Shown here: positions 7,941-12,570 of the stretch, one piece after another
Layout of the letters: every line of letters starts with the position of its first letter
Position numbering within the stretch: position 1 is the stretch's first letter
Source: Glomus cerebriforme
Taxonomy: Eukaryota; Glomeromycota; Glomeromycetes; Glomerales; Glomeraceae
NCBI GenBank assembly: GCA_003550305.1
Contig: QKYT01000564.1
Coordinates: 4,854-17,423, forward strand
Reading direction: 5' to 3'
Length of the DNA stretch: 12,570 nucleotides
The notes under the pieces: generated by a model
Told to the model about the DNA's origin: nothing
Databases searched by the model: none
Seen by the model: the letters and a program-made list of their open reading frames with translations, nothing else
Program-made: the position numbers and the translations under genes

Positions 7941-8436
7941 TGTTTCATTCTATCTTTCAAATACTGTATATACTGTATGTTAATTTGTCTTCAATCACTC
8001 TTTTATCCGAAAGAAGTTTCTGCCTTTAATCCGGCTTTTCTTCAATACGTTGGCTTTGCATTGTATCCTTGACAAAATTCTGAGAAAGATTATTTATCAC
8101 GAGAAACATTGGCAAAAGCAGGGACACTGGTTGATTATAATGCAAAAGAATATGAGTAGTTTTGATGACTTAATATATAATGTAATACTTCAGGAATTAT
8201 ATAACAGATAAGATTCATTTAGAATTAGCAGAGCTACAGTAGCTGCTAGTTTAATTGATATTAAATCACAAAAACTTAACCTCGTAAAAGTAAATTGTAC
8301 ATGAAATAATCTGAATCCACCTATGTTATATATTTATCGAATAATTCCTTACAATAGAGCAGTATTCAATCTAGCTAAAGATATCAATAAACTCCAAAGC
8401 CACCAAATTTTTTGGTTACAATCAATCAAAGTATAA
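7941..8436 (+). pseudogene. Possible decayed coding stretch, family not recognised
   Basis: One plus-strand frame runs 7984-8436 with only two stops (TAA at 8209 and TGA at 8302), giving open runs of 75, 30 and 43 codons in DNA where stops are otherwise dense. The later runs have ordinary protein-like composition, for example SRATVAASLIDIKSQKLN near 8227 and YNRAVFNLAKDINKLQS near 8350. A second frame is open over 7941-8064 and, after a TGA, over 8068-8156 (including DYLSRETLAKAGTLVDYN). A real gene may have shifted between these two frames around 8100-8160. There is no convincing start. I do not recognise the family. Chance open frames in AT-rich DNA remain possible. Confidence 0.3.
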
Positions 8437-8827
8437 TTGGTCTAATAAATAGCCATTTTAGAAATCAACCAATATATTGAATAATAGATTGAGCGAATGT
8501 CTTTCACATGAAATAGTCCTTTTCCACTAACTACTAAGTTACTGTATTTGCACATGAAAGTAAGATCAGGATATTTTACTAAGTACAGGAAAAAATTAAC
8601 GCTTAAAATTTTAACTTGTAACCATTTTAACTTACTATTTGGGTGGTATCTATAGTCCGGAGCTGTACTTCAGTTTTCTGGAACCTAAAGAAAAACAAAA
8701 AGAACGTTAGTAAACGATCTTGAAAACTTGAAACTTGAACGCGCAATATTTCCGATCTATTTACATTTTGTACGATCGTTTTCTAAAGATTTTGGGTATG
8801 TCTGAAACAACTACAGCAACATCCACT
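8437..8827. other. Spacer, no supported gene
   Basis: The minus strand holds one stop-free run of about 66 codons (roughly 8445-8672). It has no suitable start and no recognisable motif, and I do not call it a gene. Some slightly GC-richer sequence around 8640-8790 contains the palindrome ACGATCGT and a short TTGAAAC direct repeat. Confidence 0.4.
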
Positions 8828-8876
8828 GTGATATCTTTCAAGTTCCAAGGATTTCGTTAATGAAGTCAACTGTTTT
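8828..8876 (-). pseudogene. Possible very short central relic of the MACPF-like family
   Basis: The plus-strand words GTGATATCTTTCAAGTT and CCAAGGAT at about 8828-8851 match 4472-4495 in the intact gene in nearly all positions. On the minus strand they encode NPWNLKDIT against DPRNLKNIT, just before the FGQF motif. Upstream on the minus strand, TVDFIN (about 8859-8876) resembles TMEFIE, which lies at the right place in the intact gene if about 15-18 bases have been lost between. Outside this patch the match fades within a few codons. Ten to fifteen residues of similarity can arise by chance. Confidence 0.4.
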
Positions 8877-8924
8877 ATTATACAGTAAGTGAACTGGCAC
8901 AGTGAATACATGTCTCATAGAGTA

Positions 8925-9755
8925 CTGCTGATGATGTTGGAGGAGCCAATGAGAACGTAATTCTTGCTGGAGCAGACTTGTTTGAATAATAAATAAGTTT
9001 CCCGATACTTTCTTTTAATAAATCTCAGAATCACTTACTTCTTCTGGAAAGTACCGTTGACAATGTTGGAGAAAATGTCGCTGATAATGCCTGCTACTAG
9101 CAATGTAGAAAAAGTACCTTAATAATTTAAATTAATTTAATCTTCAGTTGTCTAAATGATGACAGTAGCCGAGCGGACGAGCCACTGATGAATATTAAGT
9201 GCTATCCCATGATGTTGGAAGAGTTATTGCAGATGAAGTAGAAAGGTATCACTGATGATGATGGAGAAAGTAATGAATAATAAAATTTTCCGATACTTTC
9301 TTTTATAAATATCAAAATAAACTTACTTCTATTAAGTGTCCTTTAACTCCTGGTTATGTTGGAGAAAGCAAATTGCTATTCTTAATGTTGGTGAAAGCGT
9401 TGGGAAGAAGTTCTGCTTCTGCTATTGGAGGAAGTGCTGCATGCTGATGATTTTGGAGAAGGTACTTTCTACTAGCGTTGAAGAACATGCTTTGGTATTG
9501 AAAAAAATGGGAAGTGTGTGCTCTTTGGTGTTGAAGGAAGTGTCCTCGTTCTCCAACGCCAGGAACAACATATAAGAGTATCACACTGGGAATAGAATTT
9601 CCTCCAGCAACCACCTTTTTCCTCGAACGTTAAGTGCTTGTGGAAAATAAACTTCGTTTTTGGATGATGATGTTAATGGTGCTGGCGGGTGCTGATGATA
9701 GAAAAATAATAAGCTTTATTATGAATTTATCAGTTATGTGTGTACGTCTTTTTTA
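8925..9755 (+). repeat. GTTGGAGAAAGT-rich dispersed repeat, copy 2, with internal duplication
   Basis: The word (A/G)TGTTGGAGAAAG and close variants recur, with GTTGG at 8936, 9065, 9214, 9356, 9385 and 9397 and similar words near 9424 and 9454. A ~60-bp block (GAATAAT...TTTCCCGATACTTTCTTTTA...CTTACTTCT) occurs at 8984-9045 and again at 9275-9330, 291 bp apart, so the left half contains an imperfect duplication. The right part, from about 9500, matches copy 1 at 2293-2490. The overlapping open frames at 9336-9575 (plus) and 9354-9614 (minus) are by-products of the repeat composition, with no domain in either. The region is more GC-rich than its flanks. Confidence 0.6.
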
Positions 9756-9864
9756 ATATCTTAAAATTTATAGATCTAAACTAAGCAATTAAATAACTTT
9801 GATATAATGTACCTTTTTTTTTTTAAAGTAATTTAACATTCTCATCTACAAGGAATAACTGTAG

Positions 9865-9878
9865 AAATGGCGCCATTT
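9865..9878. repeat. Perfect 14-bp palindrome AAATGGCGCCATTT
   Basis: Self-complementary across its whole length, centred on GGCGCC, which is rare in this AT-rich DNA. It lies between the repeat to the left and the possible coding relic to the right. Role unknown. Confidence 0.5.
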
Positions 9879-10026
9879 TCTTACTGACATATTTTCCGCC
9901 TCTTCTTTAGAGCTCATCTATCTGATATTGGAATGTTTTATCATCATTATCAAACGTAGATAAACGGAATGGCAGACCTTTTAATCTCCTTCGTACCTAG
10001 TATTTATTATCAAATGATTGTCAATT

Positions 10027-10500
10027 CTACATCTCTAGATTACGTTTACTCTCCATTATTTCTGCAAATATTTGTAATGTCAAATAATTATCATCTTGTG
10101 ATGGTACGGTAGTACACATTCTAATCTAGGTGTAACAATTGTTTCCACTTGCTGAGGGAGTTTTATACATTAGAATCCAATTTATTAGATCTACTCAATT
10201 AAGTATCCACAATTAACAACTACTGCATCTCGAGTGAATTTGATTTCAATTTGATTATATTAATAAACGAGATGCTTTTCTTTTGCAATATGAACGAAGG
10301 AACCTGGATGAAAAAGCCGAATATAATCACTCAAATCAGTTCGAGTTTCCAGATAGTTTCCTTTTTCTTATTTCTGATTCTTATAACGAAACCTTCATGC
10401 TTAGNTCGACATATNTATTCATTGTATTGGTATAAGTTGATAGCTCAATATGATTCTGGATTATTTTGTTTTATTTTTAGATCACTATCGGAATAGTTGT
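10027..10500 (-). pseudogene. Possible decayed coding stretch on the minus strand, family not recognised
   Basis: Several consecutive minus-strand open runs have protein-like rather than low-complexity composition. Reading from high to low coordinates they are: a run through 10331-10444 containing KHEGFVIRIRNKKKETIWK; 10260-10367 containing DYIRLFHPGSFVHIAKEK; 10080-10169 containing LPQQVETIVTPRLECV; and 10027-10113 containing VPSQDDNYLTLQIFAEIM. They sit in different frames with overlaps and stops between them, as expected from a frame-shifted old gene. Two N bases at 10405 and 10415 fall inside. A plus-strand frame at 10251-10496 overlaps and looks like a shadow: it carries one hydrophobic stretch and no domain. 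I could not name the family. Confidence 0.25.
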
Positions 10501-10991
10501 ATATTCATGTACATTATCTAAGTACAGTAAATAGGAGGCATTGATTGAGTGGAGAATTGTGATGTTGGAACTAATTAATAAATGCGAATCATTTCAGCTC
10601 GTTGCATCATTTGTTCTATTTGTTTTGAAAATTGCGAGTTGTGTTATTAATATATTGATATAAAAAAATTAATAAACTCTGATACAAACAAATTTGATTG
10701 TAGTTTATCATAAATAATAATTGTTTCATTGCTTTCGAATATATTTTCCAAAATTTGACTCCAGAATGTGACAATACTATTAAATTAGTTGGAATTATAT
10801 TCTAGGTATTGCGGTTATAGATGGTTAGAAATAAATTTATATTGAAAAAAAATTATTTTAAATTATTTTTATTATAACATCAAAATAAATTTTGTTTTAC
10901 TTTTGTATACCTAATTAAGTGACTTTTTTAAAATTAATATTTTACGAGTCACTCTTTAGTTATTAAAAAAATATATTCAATGAACGCGAAC
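10501..10991. other. AT-rich spacer, nothing recognised
   Basis: Dense stops in all frames, many A/T runs, no dyad or repeat that I can support. A minus-strand open run near 10500-10560 might belong to the decayed stretch to its left. Confidence 0.5.
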
Positions 10992-11000
10992 AAAAAAAAA

Positions 11001-11032
<32 letters not shown>
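10992..11032. repeat. A-run followed by a 27-base T tract
   Basis: Ten A at 10992-11001, then GAAA, then 27 T at 11006-11032. A T tract of this length could be the copied tail of a retroposed transcript read from the other strand, or simply slippage. The exact length is uncertain in draft sequence. Confidence 0.8.
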
Positions 11033-12052
11033 ACCAGTCATTTAAATAGAGAATCACGAGCCAAAACCTTTATTGGGCTGAAACTCTGATTGTGCAACTT
11101 AGGATCATTTTGGTCCGAATTGTCGAGTGATTTCTGGTCAAAATTACGGGAAATACGTTCCATAGAAATCCTTTGGCCACAGGCAAATAATCAAAACTGA
11201 ATTATATTACCTATTACGTTTTATTTAATTTATTTCTGTTCAAGCAATTGCATCATACATATCATACATTGACATACAATGAAGCGCCGTTGGAAAACTT
11301 TTAGGTTTATCCTCCCTACTCAAGAATATGTTAGAAAAAAATGATTTATACTCTATGATCTCATCTGGATAATTTATTTAAAAAAAATATGAATTGACGA
11401 TGGCATTTGTACAATTTATAAATCAATCATTTTTTTTTTAATTATTCATATATCATAAATTATATTCTTGAAAAAAAACATTATTGACATATAGAAATGT
11501 GTTGTATCTGCGCCGCGCCTTATTTATATTATAGTTTATTTTAATTTATCCAAAATTCTTAAAAAAGAATCCTAATGCCCATTTCTATTTAAAAAGTTTA
11601 ATCATTAACATCAATCTAATATATCGCAGAAAAATAAGTAACTAATAAACACCTGTGATAAATCCAAATCAATCAAACATGTTCAATTAAGTTTTTTTAA
11701 ATAAATATTTCATCGTAATAAATAAAATTTCTGTTCTGACCGAACTGCATATTAAGTTAAGTTTGTTTTGGAAAATTTTTACTAAATGATTAGGCCAGTG
11801 TCAAAGCCATGATAATAAAATCTTATAACCGAAAAAAAGTATTACATATATCATCCAAAACAACATATTTTTTTGCGTCACATGATATTTCATAACGAAT
11901 AGTACTTTCCAAACATTAATAAAAATCTGTAAAAAATTGATTTTAAAAACTTAAAAATTATTATATAATAAATATAAAAAATTCTTATTTTCTTATTTCG
12001 TAATGCACAAAACTCTATAAAAAAAATTAAAATTTGCAAACAATGCGAAGCC
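11033..12052. other. Spacer; left 150 bases possibly a dispersed repeat
   Basis: From 11033 to about 11180 base composition is more even, with words such as GAATCACGAGCCAAAACC and GTCCGAATTGTCGAGTGATT. These two parts show weak inverted similarity (AATCACGAG against the complement of CGAGTGATT, and CCAAAA against TTTTGG). It directly follows the T tract at 11006-11032, so it may be the body of a small retroposed or foldback element. From 11180 to 12052 I see only AT-rich DNA with dense stops. The minus-strand frame at 11890-12090 is F/I/K/Y-rich and overlaps the real gene end, so I treat it as noise. Confidence 0.45.
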
Positions 12053-12570
12053 CTAATCCCAAGATACTTTGATTGAATCCAAGAATGCATATTTCAGATT
12101 GNTTTTTGATTCTATTGATTTTTTTCTACAAATACAATTATCTTGATTACAAATAATATCAAAATATTTTGTTTTAATTTCATTGGTTTTTTGTTTTAGA
12201 AAAATTGGACCACATTTATTTTCTCCTGTAGAATATAAGCTAACGAATTTTGGGTTTGGTTTCAAATTAAAATTAAGCAGATTGCTTATCTTATTACTAC
12301 GTTTAANGGATAATATTCCATAATTATCAGAATTAGGATAATTTGAAATAATAAGTGTATGAAATGTAAAGTCGGGTAAATTAACATGATGCTTCTTTTC
12401 CAAACTATAAGAAAATAAATATGGTCCAATTCTTCTATTTTCTTTATCATTAAAAAAATGATGTCCAATAACAAGAGAATTATTTGAAGGATCCAATTTG
12501 TTTAGTACAGGAATTCCAAAGCAGAGGACTAATGGATCATATTCCAAATCTAATGATTTACTTGCTTGAT
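12053..12570 (-). CDS. MACPF-like/DUF7431-type protein, second copy, C-terminal part only
   Basis: The frame is open from the right window edge to TAG at 12053-12055, so the gene starts outside the window. Any start near 12547 would be a TTG inside the gene: upstream codons continue in frame as QASKSLDLEYD, matching KTLDLEYD of the intact gene. The visible 170 or so residues align end to end with the C-terminal domain of the 3201-5156 product, about three quarters identical by eye. Conserved blocks are LCFGIPVL, SNNSLVIGHHFF, NLPDFTFHTLIISNY and NPKFVSLYSTGEN, then the CxxxxCxC cluster (CNQDNCIC) and LKYAFL near the end. Differences are a ~7-residue deletion after NLLNF and a distinct last few residues. 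Bases N at 12102 and 12307 each blur one codon. No stop or frameshift is seen, so it looks functional as far as visible. It has the same orientation as the intact gene. Confidence 0.85.
   Translation of the reverse strand, partial: QASKSLDLEYDPLVLCFGIPVLNKLDPSNNSLVIGHHFFNDKENRRIGPYLFSYSLEKKHHVNLPDFTFHTLIISNYPNSDNYGILSXKRSNKISNLLNFNLKPNPKFVSLYSTGENKCGPIFLKQKTNEIKTKYFDIICNQDNCICRKKSIESKXNLKYAFLDSIKVSWD

Noticed and set aside
8445..8672. About 66 stop-free codons on the minus strand
   Set aside because: No proper start or motif; runs of this length are expected by chance in a window of this size.
9057..9090. Similarity of the repeat word NVGENV to the start of the intact protein (NVGQNV)
   Set aside because: About 20 of 27 bases match, but the repeat word recurs many times without any downstream gene similarity; treated as coincidence.
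10251..10496. 81-codon plus-strand frame with a hydrophobic segment
   Set aside because: Contains two N bases, has no recognisable domain, and the minus strand looks more protein-like here.
11890..12090. 66-codon minus-strand frame overlapping the end of the second family copy
   Set aside because: F/I/K/Y-rich and in a different frame from the real gene.

Overview
The window looks like nuclear DNA from an arbuscular mycorrhizal fungus (Glomeromycotina, most like Rhizophagus). It is strongly AT-rich with many long A and T runs. Genes are sparse, lie in repeat-filled space, and belong to families I recognise as greatly expanded in Rhizophagus. Assignment to genus rests on family recognition, not on a marker gene. 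Four isolated ambiguous bases (N) show this is draft sequence.

There is one intact gene, at 3201-5156 on the minus strand: a 651-residue intron-free protein of the Glomeromycotina-expanded family that carries a MACPF-like/DUF7431-type region. A second member (12053-12570, minus) enters from the right edge and has only its C-terminal part in view. A frame-broken C-terminal relic lies at 1989-2175 on the opposite strand, and a possible very short central relic at 8828-8876. The window is therefore part of a locally duplicating and decaying cluster of one family. A second expanded family, the cysteine-containing N-terminal module of Rhizophagus kinase-like proteins, is represented by a fragment at 3048-3200. 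Its stop codon directly abuts the stop codon of the intact gene.

Layout: 1-182, tandem repeat of about 35 bp cut by the left edge; 183-1988, AT-rich spacer with palindromes; 1989-2490, gene relic plus GATG/GTTGG-rich repeat; 2491-3047, spacer; 3048-5156, kinase-module fragment and intact gene; 5157-5609, upstream flank; 5610-6500, a probable non-autonomous transposon with 17-bp terminal inverted repeats and internal repeats of about 160-190 bp; 6655-6786, a short hairpin-type element; 6787-7940, spacer; 7941-8436, a possible decayed coding stretch; 8828-9755, short gene relic and a second, larger copy of the GTTGG-rich repeat; 10027-10500, a possible decayed coding stretch on the minus strand; 10992-11032, A-run then a 27-base T tract; 11033-12052, spacer; 12053-12570, partial gene.

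There is no operon or visible pathway. What the genes share is family membership and a history of duplication, inversion and transposon insertion. I found no tRNA, rRNA, CRISPR array or replication origin.
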